From assembly GCF_019443085.1 (NCBI RefSeq), contig NZ_JAHZIL010000003.1:682001-746000 (forward strand): a DNA stretch of 64,000 bases, written 5' to 3'. Positions 8,037 to 18,500 of the stretch are shown here, one piece after another (the first letter of the stretch is position 1; each line of letters begins with the position of its first letter). Both the position numbers and the translations under genes were made by a program. Source of the DNA: Marinobacter sp. F4218 (GTDB taxonomy: Bacteria; Pseudomonadota; Gammaproteobacteria; Pseudomonadales; Oleiphilaceae). Below the pieces are notes generated by a model. That model worked only from the letters and a program-made list of their open reading frames with translations. It was not told the DNA's origin and did no database searches.

Positions 8037-9343
8037 TGGATACGACGTTTCTTTCCATCGTTCTGGCAGTCTCCATGCTCCTGATGCTCACGCTTGGAGT
8101 CTGGGTATCCCTGACCCTGGTTGGCATTGGCGTTCTCGGCTTGCTGCTTTCCGGCAACGACCAGATCGGTCTGCTGTTTGCGACCTCAAGCTGGGGTGCC
8201 AGTACCGGCTGGTCACTCACCGCACTGCCCATGTTTATCTGGATGGGTGAGATTCTGTTCCGGACCCGGCTCTCCGAAGATTTGTTCAAGGGTCTGTCGC
8301 CCTGGATGGGCGGCCTGCCCGGCAAACTGCTGCACGTAAACATTCTCAGCTGCGGGATCTTTGCCGCCGTATCCGGCTCATCTGCGGCCACGGCAGCCAC
8401 CATCGGCCGGATGACCCTGCCGGAGCTGAAGGCCCAGGGTTACAGCGACCGCATGGCCGTGGGCACCCTCGCCGGTTCCGGCACCCTCGGCCTGCTGATT
8501 CCACCTTCGATTATTCTGATTGTGTACGGCGTGGCGGCCGAAGTCTCCATTGGCCGCCTGTTCATCGCCGGTGCCCTGCCCGGTCTTATGCTGGTTGCCA
8601 TGTTCATGGGCTACACCATGATCTGGGCAACCCTCAACAGGAATGAGATGCCGAAGCACAAGAAGGAGCACATTTCGCTGACGGCGAAACTCAAAGCCTT
8701 GCGGATGCTGCTACCGATTGTGGGCCTGATCGTGTTTGTGCTCGGTTCCATCTACACCGGGTATGCCACCCCAACCGAGGCCGCCGCACTGGGCGTCTTT
8801 GGTGCCTTGCTGCTGGCCGCAGTCACCGGTTCGCTTAACCTCTCGAGCTTCAAGGAGAGTCTGCTGGGTGCGGTCAAGAGTTCGTGCATGATTGGTCTGA
8901 TTCTGGTTGGCGCGCACTTCCTGACCCTGTCCATGGGCTTTCTCGGCATCCCGCGCGAACTGGCGGAATGGATCGGCAGCATGTCGCTGTCCTCCTTTGA
9001 ACTGCTGGTGTGCCTGACCGCCCTGTTCGTGCTTCTGGGCTGCTTCCTGGATGGCATCTCCGTGGTTGTTCTCACGGTGGCGGTGGTTATGCCCATGGTG
9101 CAACAGGCCGGTATCGATCTGCTCTGGTTCGGCATCTTTATCGTTCTGGTTGTGGAAATGGCCCAGATCACCCCACCGGTCGGCTTCAACCTGTTCGTAA
9201 TCCAGGCCCTGACCGGCAAGGACATTCTGTATGTGGCCCGCGCGGCACTGCCGTTCTTCCTGCTAATCATAGCGGCACTGTGCCTGATTGGCTGGTTTCC
9301 GGAAATCGTCACCTACCTGCCCAGGACCATGAGTCAGGGCTAG
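8036..9343 (+). CDS. dctM: TRAP transporter large permease (DctM family)
   Basis: A 435-residue polytopic protein of the DctM family with about twelve membrane segments. Family landmarks include AVSGSSAATAATIGRMTLPE, GTLGLLIPPSIILIVYGV and the second-repeat TPPVGFNLFVIQALTG. It carries the transport pathway and sodium sites. Its start overlaps the dctQ stop codon. The next gene, pxpA, begins 31 bases downstream on the same strand, so uptake and intracellular 5-oxoproline breakdown appear to be one transcription unit. Confidence 0.95.
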   Translation: MDTTFLSIVLAVSMLLMLTLGVWVSLTLVGIGVLGLLLSGNDQIGLLFATSSWGASTGWSLTALPMFIWMGEILFRTRLSEDLFKGLSPWMGGLPGKLLHVNILSCGIFAAVSGSSAATAATIGRMTLPELKAQGYSDRMAVGTLAGSGTLGLLIPPSIILIVYGVAAEVSIGRLFIAGALPGLMLVAMFMGYTMIWATLNRNEMPKHKKEHISLTAKLKALRMLLPIVGLIVFVLGSIYTGYATPTEAAALGVFGALLLAAVTGSLNLSSFKESLLGAVKSSCMIGLILVGAHFLTLSMGFLGIPRELAEWIGSMSLSSFELLVCLTALFVLLGCFLDGISVVVLTVAVVMPMVQQAGIDLLWFGIFIVLVVEMAQITPPVGFNLFVIQALTGKDILYVARAALPFFLLIIAALCLIGWFPEIVTYLPRTMSQG

Positions 9344-9374
9344 GCCGCGGCCAGTAAGTATTTGGAGGTATCCA

Positions 9375-10109
9375 ATGAAACTCAACTGTGACATGGGCGA
9401 AAGCTTCGGCAGCTGGACCAAGGGCATGGACGCCGAAGTTATGCCCTTCATCGACATGGCCAACATTGCCTGTGGCTTCCACGCGTCGGATCCTCTGACC
9501 ATGGACCATACGGTAAAAATGGCCATCGCCGAAAACGTAACCATCGGCGCGCATCCGGGTTACCCGGATCTGCTGGGGTTTGGCCGGCGCGAACTGGAGT
9601 GCCGGCCGGACGAACTCAAAGCCATTCTGGTCTACCAGATGGCGGCGCTGGACGGCATCTGCCGCACCCGCGGCACGGCCATCCAATACGTCAAACCCCA
9701 TGGCGCGCTCTACAACAAGATGATGGTGGATCACACCACTCTGTCGGTGGTGATGGCGGCCGTCCGGGACTATGCGCCCCACTGCCCGCTGGTGGTGATG
9801 GCAACGCCGGAGGCGGACCAGGTGCGGGATCGCGCCCGGGAATACGGCATTGAGGTGTGGTTTGAGGCGTTCTCCGATCGGGCCTACAACGACGAAGGCC
9901 GACTGGTGAAGCGATCGGTTCGCGGGGCGGTCCATGACACCACCGAAGCCATCGAACAGCAGGTCACCCAGATCATCACCGAGGGCTGCGTTACCTCCAT
10001 GTCCGGCAAGCGTATCCTGATCCAGGCCGACACCATCTGCATTCATGGCGACAGTTACCATGCGGTGGATGCAGCCCGCCATATGCGACAGCTTGTTGAG
10101 TCGCTATGA
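9375..10109 (+). CDS. pxpA: 5-oxoprolinase subunit PxpA (LamB/YcsF family)
   Basis: A 244-residue protein of the LamB/YcsF family. Diagnostic motifs are LNCDMGESFGSW at the N-terminus, MANIACGFHASDP, IGAHPGYPDLLGFGRREL and KPHGALYNKM. With PxpB and PxpC it forms the ATP-dependent bacterial 5-oxoprolinase, which opens 5-oxo-L-proline to L-glutamate; PxpA handles the ring-opening of the activated intermediate. The GGAGGTATCC ribosome binding site is strong. Its 3' end overlaps pxpB by four bases (ATGA), typical of stoichiometric subunits. Confidence 0.95.
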   Translation: MKLNCDMGESFGSWTKGMDAEVMPFIDMANIACGFHASDPLTMDHTVKMAIAENVTIGAHPGYPDLLGFGRRELECRPDELKAILVYQMAALDGICRTRGTAIQYVKPHGALYNKMMVDHTTLSVVMAAVRDYAPHCPLVVMATPEADQVRDRAREYGIEVWFEAFSDRAYNDEGRLVKRSVRGAVHDTTEAIEQQVTQIITEGCVTSMSGKRILIQADTICIHGDSYHAVDAARHMRQLVESL

Positions 10110-10798
10110 GAATCGAGCCGGTCAACGAAAGCACCTGCATCGTCTATTTTGGCGACCGGATCTGCGATGAAACGGCAGGACTGGTCAAGCAGGCTACCGA
10201 TATCATCCGCGCAACCCTGTCCGACGTCATCACCGATCTGGTGCCCTCCTACACCTCGGTCCTGGTCTGTTACGACCTTGAGCGTATTGATCGATTTGAT
10301 ATTCGCTCCCGCCTGCGAAAGGCCCTGAAGCAAACACCGGTTGCGGCGAAGGACGAGCTCTCGTCCCAGACCCTGGAACTGCCGGTGTACTACGGCCCGG
10401 AAGTCGCGCTCGATATGGAGGACGTCTGCGAGTTCTCTGGCTTGTCCGTCGAGGAGGTCATTCGCATTCACAGTGAGCAGACCTATCGGGTGTACGCCAT
10501 CGGCTTCAGTCCCGGTTTTGCCTTTCTCGGCAGCACCGACCCGCGTATCGCCATACCGCGCAAATCCACCCCCCGGCTCAAAGTGCCGGTCGGCAGCGTG
10601 GGTATCGCCGGGACCCAAACCGCCATCTACCCGAGCGCCACGCCGGGCGGCTGGCAGATCGTCGGGCGCACCCCCAGCAAGATGATCGATTGGGACAGCG
10701 AGTCACTGGCCCTGGCCCAGATCGGTGACCGGGTAAAATTCCGGTCCATTGCCCGAGACGAATTCGTTAGCCTCGGAGGCCAGCTTGATGAGCTTTGA
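10106..10798 (+). CDS. pxpB: 5-oxoprolinase subunit PxpB
   Basis: A 230-residue protein of the KipI/PxpB family (carboxyltransferase subdomain C/D type). Landmarks are VYAIGFSPGFAFLG, PRKSTPRLKVPVGSVGIAG and GGWQIVGRTP, all typical of the kinase/phosphotransfer partner. It overlaps pxpA by four bases and pxpC by eleven. In the known complex PxpB and PxpC together phosphorylate or activate 5-oxoproline using ATP. In Bacillus a homologue (KipI) inhibits a sporulation kinase, but the setting here argues for the metabolic role. Confidence 0.95.
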   Translation: MRIEPVNESTCIVYFGDRICDETAGLVKQATDIIRATLSDVITDLVPSYTSVLVCYDLERIDRFDIRSRLRKALKQTPVAAKDELSSQTLELPVYYGPEVALDMEDVCEFSGLSVEEVIRIHSEQTYRVYAIGFSPGFAFLGSTDPRIAIPRKSTPRLKVPVGSVGIAGTQTAIYPSATPGGWQIVGRTPSKMIDWDSESLALAQIGDRVKFRSIARDEFVSLGGQLDEL

Positions 10799-11729
10799 AG
10801 TCCTCAATCCAGGCATGCTGACGCTGATTCAGGACATTGGCCGGCTCGGCTACCAACACATTGGCGTCACCACCGGTGGCCCCATGGACGAACACGCGTT
10901 TCTCTGGGCCAACCGGCTGCTGAACAACCCGCTCAGCGCCGCCCAGCTGGAAATCACCTTCGGCCGATTGAGCCTGCTCGCCCATTCAGATACCAGCATC
11001 GCGATTACCGGGGCCGATCTGGGCGCACGCATCAACAACCAGGGCGTTCAGCCCTGGCAAACCTACGAAATCAAACAGGGGGACCGGATAGACTTCAGCA
11101 TGCCAGTGTCCGGACTGCGCGCCTACCTGGCCGTCAGCGGTGGTTTAAGACCGCCACTCAAACTGGGCAGCTGCGCCACGGTGAGCCGTGAAAAACTCGG
11201 GGGACTGGATGGGCAGGGTTCCAAACTTCAGACTGGCGACCGTATTCCGCTGGGAACCCCGCAGAAAACACCCAGGGCCAGTGTGCCCTACAGTGAAATT
11301 CCGGACTACCGAAAGCCGCTTCGGCTGGGTGTAATCCCGGGCTATCAGTACCCGCACTTCCCGCGTTCGGAGCGAACCCGTTTTTTCTCCGGGGAGTATG
11401 AGGTTAGCCAGAATATCGACCGGATGGGGTATCGCCTCGCAGGCGCGGCGATTCAATGCGATCTGGACGGCATCATTTCCGAAGGCATCGCCTACGGCGC
11501 CATCCAGATTCCCGCGGATGGCCAGCCCATCGTATTGATGAAAGACCGCCAGACCATTGGTGGCTATCCGAAGATCGGCTCACTGAGTGCGTTGGGCGCG
11601 GGCCAACTGGCCCAGAGGGGACCGGGCGCCTCCGTCAGCTTTTATCCGGTGGATGTGGCAGACGCAGAAGCCCGGCGCATGATCTTCAACCGCCGGCTCC
11701 GAGACGGAGCACCCGGCATCGGGAAATGA
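10788..11729 (+). CDS. pxpC: 5-oxoprolinase subunit PxpC (biotin-dependent carboxyltransferase family)
   Basis: A 313-residue protein of the KipA/PxpC family, recognisable by NPGMLTLIQDIGRLGYQ, GGPMDEHAFLWAN, ITGADLGARIN and the late YGAIQIPADGQPIVLMKDRQ. The ATG inside the pxpB 3' end is chosen because the conserved domain begins at residue 2; an in-frame ATG 39 bases upstream adds no conserved residues. It completes the 5-oxoprolinase complex. Its stop codon sits inside the loop and stem of a GC hairpin that separates it from the convergent putA gene. Confidence 0.94.
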   Translation: MSFEVLNPGMLTLIQDIGRLGYQHIGVTTGGPMDEHAFLWANRLLNNPLSAAQLEITFGRLSLLAHSDTSIAITGADLGARINNQGVQPWQTYEIKQGDRIDFSMPVSGLRAYLAVSGGLRPPLKLGSCATVSREKLGGLDGQGSKLQTGDRIPLGTPQKTPRASVPYSEIPDYRKPLRLGVIPGYQYPHFPRSERTRFFSGEYEVSQNIDRMGYRLAGAAIQCDLDGIISEGIAYGAIQIPADGQPIVLMKDRQTIGGYPKIGSLSALGAGQLAQRGPGASVSFYPVDVADAEARRMIFNRRLRDGAPGIGK

Positions 11730-11736
11730 TGCCGGG
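11712..11736. terminator. Bidirectional hairpin between pxpC and putA
   Basis: CCCGGCATC-N7-GATGCCGGG is a perfect 9-bp inverted repeat spanning the pxpC stop codon and ending 7 bases before the putA stop codon. It lies between convergent genes and has no T-run. It is likely a shared terminator or 3'-end stabiliser. Confidence 0.6.
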
Positions 11737-11743
11737 CTGACCG

Positions 11744-14700
11744 TTACTCGGAGGCTGCGATCAGGCTCGCGTTGCCGCCCGCCGCGGTAGTGTCGACACA
11801 CAGGTGACGCTCAATCACGAAGCGCTGGTCGAGCTTGTGCTCGGTGATCAGCGGCAGCAGTGCACCATCACGCTTGGCCAGGGCCAGACGGTAGCTACGC
11901 AGCAGCTCCGGCTCGGCACAACTGACCACGGCTTCGAAACCGTTGGCGGTCGCCAGGGCCTCGGGCTCCAGCTGGCCGTTGATGCCGACAATCGGAAGCC
12001 CGGCCTTGGCCGCTTCACCGACTTTGCCTTCAACATCCGGCGCAATCACAACCACCTTGTTACCCTGTGATAGAGCGGTACCAGCCTGTTCCAGCGCTGT
12101 CACCCGGTCAGGGCCGAGGCACAGCACCACACCGCGGGCGTGGTTGGAAAGGCGGTTCAGCTCGCCGGTCGGCCCTGGCAGCTCCTCGGAGTGGGCGTCC
12201 AGGGGCGCCGGGACGTCACCAAAGATCGGCGTCAGGGCCGACATGCGCTGGTCCGGTTTCGGTGACGTGAGCGAATCCAGTTTGCCAATCAGGCTCTGCA
12301 GCTTCCTGGCGTCAATCCTCTTGCCACCGGAAGGGGCCGGGACCTCAACGGTTTCGCCCTTCATGAAGCGGCGAACATACTGCGGACCGCCCGCTTTCGG
12401 TCCGGTACCGGAGAGGCCTTCGCCACCGAACGGTTGTGAACCGACAATAGCGCCGATCTGGTTCCGGTTAACGTAGGTGTTACCAACCTTGATCCGACGC
12501 GAGATCCGTTCTACCCGACGGTCAACCCGGCTGTGGACGCCGAAGGTCAGGCCGTAGCCTTTGGCATTGACCTGATCCACCACCTTGTCGAGGTCCTTGG
12601 CCTCGAACGTCGCGACGTGCAGCACCGGCCCGAAAATTTCTTCCTCCATCTCTTCGATGCCGGACACCTTCAGAACAGCCGGCGAAACAAACAGGCCCTT
12701 GTCAGGAATCGGAAGCTTTTTCAGCAGCTTGCCATCGCGCTCAAACTTATCGCAATGGTCGACAATCTTCTTGCGAGCGGTTTCGTCGATGACCGGTCCC
12801 ACATCGGTCGAGAGCAACCAGGGGTCACCGATACCCAACTCTTCCATGGCTCCGTAGAGCATCTCCAGCAGGTTGTCGGCAATGTCCTTCTGCACGTAAA
12901 GCATGCGCAAGGCCGAACAGCGCTGGCCCGCACTCTGGAAAGACGACGCCAGCACATCACGGACCACCTGCTCGGGCAGGGCCGTGGAGTCCACAATCAT
13001 CGCGTTCAGGCCGCCCGTTTCCGCCACCAGCGGCGCATCCGGCGCCATGTTCTCGCTCATCACCTTGTTGATCCGCTGGGCCGTGGCCGTGGAGCCGGTG
13101 AAGCAGACGCCGGTTACCCGCGAATCGGAGGTCAGTGCCGCGCCAACCGTCGCACCCGTTCCGGGCAGCAACTGGATGGCATCTTTCGGAATGCCGGCCT
13201 CGTACATCAGCTCGACGGCCCGAATGGCCAGGAGAGACGTCTGTTCGGCCGGCTTGGCCAATACAGTGTTGCCCGCTGCCAGATTCGCCAGAATCTGGCC
13301 GGTAAAGATGGCCAGCGGGAAGTTCCAGGGCGAGATACAACACATCACGCCCCGGGCGTCGCCGGCATCCTTGTAGCGCAGGCTCTCGTTGGCGTAGTAC
13401 TGGGAGAAGTCCACCGCCTCGCGAATCTCGGCGATGGCGTCCAACAGGGACTTGCCGGCCTCGCGGGTGGTCAGGGCAAACAGCTCGTAGGCGTGTTCTT
13501 CGTACAGGTCGCCTACCTTGCGAACGCACGCTGCACGCTCCTCCGCTGATTTCGTGGACCAGCTCTTGAAGCCTTCCCGTGCAGCCGCGATCGCCGTATC
13601 CACATCCGAGTCCGAAGCCTGGGTCACGTGCCCCACCAGATCCTCGGGATCAGCCGGGTTGCGCACGACCTGGACTTCCGTACCGGCGACGTCGCCGGCG
13701 ATCAGCGGGCCGCCCTTCCAGCGATGGTCGCGGAAGGCGTTACGGCCGGCATCGATTTCTGCCACGGTCACCGGGTCGGTGATGTCCCAGCCCTTGGAGT
13801 TACGGCGCTGGTCACCGAACAACTTGTACGGATGCACAATGGCCTTGCTGGAGATGTTGTCGCCCATTTCCTTGACCGAATCGATTGGATCCTTGGCGAT
13901 CTCCTCCGGTGTGATGCTCTTGTCCACAATCTGGTTCACGAATGAACTGTTCGCCCCATTCTCAAGCAGACGGCGAACCAGATAGGCCAACAGGTCCTTG
14001 TGCGGACCGACCGGAGCGTAGATCCGGCAGGGCACGCCACTGGCCTTCAGAACCTCGCTGTGCAGGGATTCACCCATGCCGTGCAGACGCTGGAACTCGT
14101 AGTTGTCCACGCCCTTGGATTTCGCCAGCTCGAGGATACTGGAGACCGAGTGGGCGTTGTGGGTGGCGAACTGCGGGTAGATCCGGTCCGTCATATTGAT
14201 CAGTTTGGTCGCGCAGGAAACAAAGGACACATCACTGCACGCCTTGCGGGTAAAGACAGGAAAGCCATTGAGGCCCATCACCTGGGCGCGTTTGATTTCC
14301 GCGTCCCAGTAGGCGCCCTTCACCAGACGCACCATGAAACGACGGTCGTGTTTCTTGGCCAGGCCGTAGAGCCAGTCCAGGGCATAGGACGAGCGTTTGC
14401 CATAGGCCTGGACCACCACCCCGAAACCATCCCAGCCGGCCAGCTCAGGATCGGCAACCAGTTCTTCAATCACATCCAGTGACAGGTCCAGCCGGTCCTG
14501 TTCCTCGGCGTCGATATTGAAGCCCATGTTGGCAGCCGCCGCCTTCTTGACCAGCTTGCGGGCACGGGGGAGCAGCTCGTTCATCACCCGCTCCTTGTTG
14601 CCGTATTCGTACCGGGCCAACAGGGCGGAGAGTTTTACGGAGATGCCCGGGTTCTTGCGCACATCGCCCTTGCACGCCTTGGCAATGCTGTCGATGGCGG

Positions 14701-15373
14701 TAGAGTAAGCATCAAAATAGCGCTTGGCATCATCGTCGGTGCGAGCGGCTTCGCCAAGCATGTCGTAGGAGTAGGTGTAACCCTTGTCCATGTACTCCCT
14801 GGCTTCGTCCTGGGCTTCGTCGATGTCGCGACCCAACACGAACTGACGCCCCATTTCTTTCATCGCCTGACCGGCCACGGTCCGGATGACCGGCTCACCG
14901 AAACGCTTGAGCAGCTTCCGCAGGGTGTCGCCAATACTGTTGCGATCGGATTCCTTCAGCAGGTTGCTGGTCATCAGCAAGGCGACGGTCGCGGTGTTAA
15001 TCAACTGGGACGACGCCTTACCGAGGTGGGTACCCCAGGCACCAGAGGTGATCTTGTCTTCGATCAGATCGTTGATCGTCATGCTGTCCGGCACCCGCAG
15101 CAGGGCCTCGGCGAGGCACATGAGGGCCACGCCTTCCTTTGTGGTCAGGCCATACTCGGCCAGGAACTTCTCCATGATGGTCGGCTTGGCATTCTTGCGG
15201 ACACTCCGCACCAGGTCGGCCGCACGGGCCGAAATGGCCTCACGCTCGGTCTGGGACAACTGAGCACCAGCAATCATCTCATGAACGACCTTGTGCTCAT
15301 CAGCGAGGTAATAGTCACGAATGGCCTGCCGGCTGTCGACAAGAGCGGGAGTCTCTGATTGCTGCGGTCTCAT
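11744..15373 (-). CDS. putA: Bifunctional proline dehydrogenase / L-glutamate gamma-semialdehyde dehydrogenase PutA
   Basis: A 1209-residue PutA. The N-terminal alpha region and the FAD-dependent proline dehydrogenase barrel occupy about residues 1-480, and the NAD-dependent aldehyde dehydrogenase follows at about 560-1030. The latter carries ISPWNFPLAIFTGQ, the general base Glu785 (VAETGG) and the catalytic Cys819 (GQRCSAL). A C-terminal domain completes substrate channelling. The ribbon-helix-helix DNA-binding domain at the N-terminus of E. coli PutA is absent, so control must come from another protein. The Lrp-type regulator beyond the neighbouring gdh gene is the best candidate. It converts proline to glutamate at the inner membrane. 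Confidence 0.97.
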   Translation of the reverse strand: MRPQQSETPALVDSRQAIRDYYLADEHKVVHEMIAGAQLSQTEREAISARAADLVRSVRKNAKPTIMEKFLAEYGLTTKEGVALMCLAEALLRVPDSMTINDLIEDKITSGAWGTHLGKASSQLINTATVALLMTSNLLKESDRNSIGDTLRKLLKRFGEPVIRTVAGQAMKEMGRQFVLGRDIDEAQDEAREYMDKGYTYSYDMLGEAARTDDDAKRYFDAYSTAIDSIAKACKGDVRKNPGISVKLSALLARYEYGNKERVMNELLPRARKLVKKAAAANMGFNIDAEEQDRLDLSLDVIEELVADPELAGWDGFGVVVQAYGKRSSYALDWLYGLAKKHDRRFMVRLVKGAYWDAEIKRAQVMGLNGFPVFTRKACSDVSFVSCATKLINMTDRIYPQFATHNAHSVSSILELAKSKGVDNYEFQRLHGMGESLHSEVLKASGVPCRIYAPVGPHKDLLAYLVRRLLENGANSSFVNQIVDKSITPEEIAKDPIDSVKEMGDNISSKAIVHPYKLFGDQRRNSKGWDITDPVTVAEIDAGRNAFRDHRWKGGPLIAGDVAGTEVQVVRNPADPEDLVGHVTQASDSDVDTAIAAAREGFKSWSTKSAEERAACVRKVGDLYEEHAYELFALTTREAGKSLLDAIAEIREAVDFSQYYANESLRYKDAGDARGVMCCISPWNFPLAIFTGQILANLAAGNTVLAKPAEQTSLLAIRAVELMYEAGIPKDAIQLLPGTGATVGAALTSDSRVTGVCFTGSTATAQRINKVMSENMAPDAPLVAETGGLNAMIVDSTALPEQVVRDVLASSFQSAGQRCSALRMLYVQKDIADNLLEMLYGAMEELGIGDPWLLSTDVGPVIDETARKKIVDHCDKFERDGKLLKKLPIPDKGLFVSPAVLKVSGIEEMEEEIFGPVLHVATFEAKDLDKVVDQVNAKGYGLTFGVHSRVDRRVERISRRIKVGNTYVNRNQIGAIVGSQPFGGEGLSGTGPKAGGPQYVRRFMKGETVEVPAPSGGKRIDARKLQSLIGKLDSLTSPKPDQRMSALTPIFGDVPAPLDAHSEELPGPTGELNRLSNHARGVVLCLGPDRVTALEQAGTALSQGNKVVVIAPDVEGKVGEAAKAGLPIVGINGQLEPEALATANGFEAVVSCAEPELLRSYRLALAKRDGALLPLITEHKLDQRFVIERHLCVDTTAAGGNASLIAASE

Positions 15374-15432
15374 AGTTGAACCCTCTTAGTTGTTTGTCTC
15401 TCCGGCATTTTACCCAGATCAACAAAGACTAT

Positions 15433-15457
15433 TTGTCTATAAAAACAATACAGACAA
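15433..15457. promoter_or_regulatory. Dyad in the putA upstream region
   Basis: TTGTCT-N13-AGACAA lies in a strongly AT-rich 172-base gap upstream of putA (start codon at 15373). Two related AGTCTT/AAGACT half-sites flank it. The symmetry and AT richness suit an Lrp/AsnC-type regulator, possibly the gene product at 19213. Confidence 0.4.
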
Positions 15458-15545
15458 GCCGATAAGTCTTTTTTGATTCATTAAATTTTTATTATTTTCT
15501 CTTAATTAACGATCGTTTAGTCAATATGACCTAGACAATCCATTA

Positions 15546-18500
15546 TCAGGCTTTCAACGCCAATTCCCTGAGTACGCCATGAGCGACCGAGAACACGGCG
15601 CAGTCAACTTCATTGCCTGCCTGCATGTCGCCAAGCATTCGTTTCCAGCGGCTCAGCAACGGCTGTTTGTCATGACGCCACGTCTCGAGCAATTGCTCCG
15701 GGGACGCGTCGTCGGCCCCACTTTCCGGACGGGCGGCGAACACACTGGAGGTCAGGTTCCTGAGCTGTTGATCAAGCTCGTCGCGATAGTGAATGGTCGC
15801 CAACACCTGCCAGTGACCAATCGCCCGAAAGGCACGCATCTGCCGGTCCAGCCAGGTCAGGTTAAGGCTCTCACCCAACCGGAAGTAAACCCAGGCCACC
15901 GACTCGAGTTTCTGGCCCAGGCGACGGGAGATCTCGATCATGTCCATCAGCCAGTAGCGGCTTTCTGCGGAAGCGCACCAGGCTGCCAACGCCTCAGGGA
16001 CACCTTGCCCCTTATAATCATCATAGCGCTCCTGCCAGCGACTTTCAGGGATCACCGTCGCCAGACGTCGAGTCGATGCCACCACCTCACAAAGTGGACC
16101 CTTGTAACGCTCCTCGCAACTTCCGGGATCAAGATCGGTCCGGTAATTGTGCAGCAACCAGCTGGAACTGCGGGTCACGAGACGAATCACATCGCCAAAC
16201 AACTCCGCCTGCCCCCGGGCGCTGACCTTCCCGTCCAGGTTTTCGATTGCCTTCCACTGGGCGTCTACGTCATGGATCCGGAGAGAGATCAGGTAGGCTG
16301 ACGCGATATCGCCAACGGTCGCACCGGTCGCATGGCGCATCCGGTCCACCCAGGTAACTCCCATGCGATTGACGATATCGTTGGCAATCTGCGTGGCAGC
16401 AATTTCCGCGCGCAACGGGTGGGCGTCGATGGCCTCGGGAAAGGCGTTCAGGAGCGACACCGGAAAAGCGGAATGCAGGGCCTCGACAAACCGAGGGTCA
16501 TGAACGATCTTCGCCTGGGCCAGGGCCTGTTTCAGTTCAATCTTGGCATAGGACACCAAGACAGAAAGCTCCGGCCGGGTCAGACCGGCGCCCCGCTCGC
16601 GGCGGGCCTGAAGCTCGTCGTCATCGGGCAGAAACTCCAGCGCCCTGTCGAGTTTCCCTTCGGCCTCCAGGCGCCGCATCAGGCGTTCGATCTCTTCCAT
16701 GGAGGACACCAGACCACTCTGGGCCAGGCTCAGGGCCATGGCCTGCCGGTAATTGTTGGCAAGAACAAGCTCGGCAACCTCCGGTGTCATCGCCCTGAGC
16801 AACCGGTTGCGTTCGGCCAACGTCAGGCGTTCCTGATGCACCAATTCGTTCAAAAGGATCTTGATATTCACCTCGTGGTCCGAGCAGTCGACCCCGCCGG
16901 CGTTATCAATGAAATCGCTGTTGGCAGAACCGCCGGTTCGGGCAAAAGCCACCCGCCCGAGTTGAGTGACGCCAAGATTGCCGCCCTCGCCCAGAACCCG
17001 GCACCGTAACTGGTCGGCGTTGATCCGGACGGCATCGTTGGATTTATCGCCCACCTGTTCGTTCGATTCGTGCCGGGCCTTGACGTACGTGCCAATACCT
17101 CCGTTCCAAAGCATATCGACAGGTGCCGCCAGCAACGCACTGATCAGTTCACTGGGTGCAAGCCGGGCCGCCTCGATTCCGAGTGCGGCCCGCATTCCGG
17201 CTGAGATCGGGATGGACTTCATGGACCGGGGGAAGACACCGCCGCCCTCGCTGATCAGCTCGGTGTTGTAATCGGCCCAGGTCGACCCTGGCAAGTCGAA
17301 CAGACGCTTGCGTTCGGCATAGGAGGCGGCTGCATCCGGCGCTGGGTCAATGAAGATGTGCTGGTGGTTGAACGCGCCCACGAGCCGGATCTGCTCCGAC
17401 AACAGCATGCCGTTGCCGAACACATCGCCCGCCATGTCGCCAATGCCAACGACGGTAAATTCCTCGGCCTGGGTATCAAGCCCCTGCTCCAGGAAGTGAC
17501 GCTTGACGGACTCCCAGGCGCCCCGCGCCGTGATGCCCATCTTCTTGTGGTCATAGCCTTCGCTGCCGCCGGAGGCGAAGGCATCGCCCAGCCAGAAACC
17601 ATAGTCTTCGGCCAGTCGGTTGGCGATATCCGAGAAGGTCGCGGTGCCTTTGTCCGCCGCAACCACCAGGTAGGTGTCATCGTCGTCGTGGCGAACCACA
17701 TCAACCGGAGGAACCACCACCCCTGCTTCGAGGTTATCCGTCAGATCCAGCAGCCCGCAGATGAAGATCTGGTAGCAGGCAACGCCCTCTTCCCGAAACG
17801 CCTCCCGGGAGCCATCTGTAGGAGGCTGCTTGACGATAAAGCCCCCCTTGGCGCCCACTGGTACGATCACCGAATTCTTCACTTGCTGGGCCTTTACCAG
17901 GCCGAGGATCTCGGTACGATAATCCTCAATCCGATCGGACCAGCGCAAACCACCACGCGCAACCGGTCCCGCCCTGAGATGAACCCCTTCCACCCGCGGC
18001 GAGTAGACAAAGATCTCAAACTTCGGACGCGGCTTGGGAATGTCCGGAATGGAGGATGGATCCAGCTTGAACGAGAGATAGCTCTTGAACTGATCGCCTG
18101 CCTGACGCTGGAAGAAGTTGGTTCTGAGTGTTGCCCGTATAAGCACATAGAAACGCCTGAGGATCCGGTCGTCGTCCAGGCTCGCCACTGCTTCCAGGGC
18201 GCTGAGGATGTCACTTTCGATGCGCCCGGCGGCCGCGTCCCGCTCCTCTGGCGAGTTCGGCCCCGGTTCAAACCGCACGTTGAAGAACCGCACCAGCAGG
18301 GTCGTGATGTCCAGGTGGCGAGCCAGGGTATCGGCAATGAAGGGTTGGCTGAAGCCGAACCGGAGCTGCTTGATGTAGCGCGAGTAGGCCCGAATCAGTG
18401 CCACCTCACGCCAACCCAGGCCTGCAGCCATGATCAGCTGGTTGAAATCGTCGTTCTCTGCAAAGCCGTTCCAGATTTCACGGAAAGCCTCCTGCAACAG

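Noticed and set aside
12533-13549. Long open frame antisense to putA
   Set aside because: It is a shadow of the putA coding strand: no ribosome binding site, Arg/Gly/His-rich composition and no recognisable domain.
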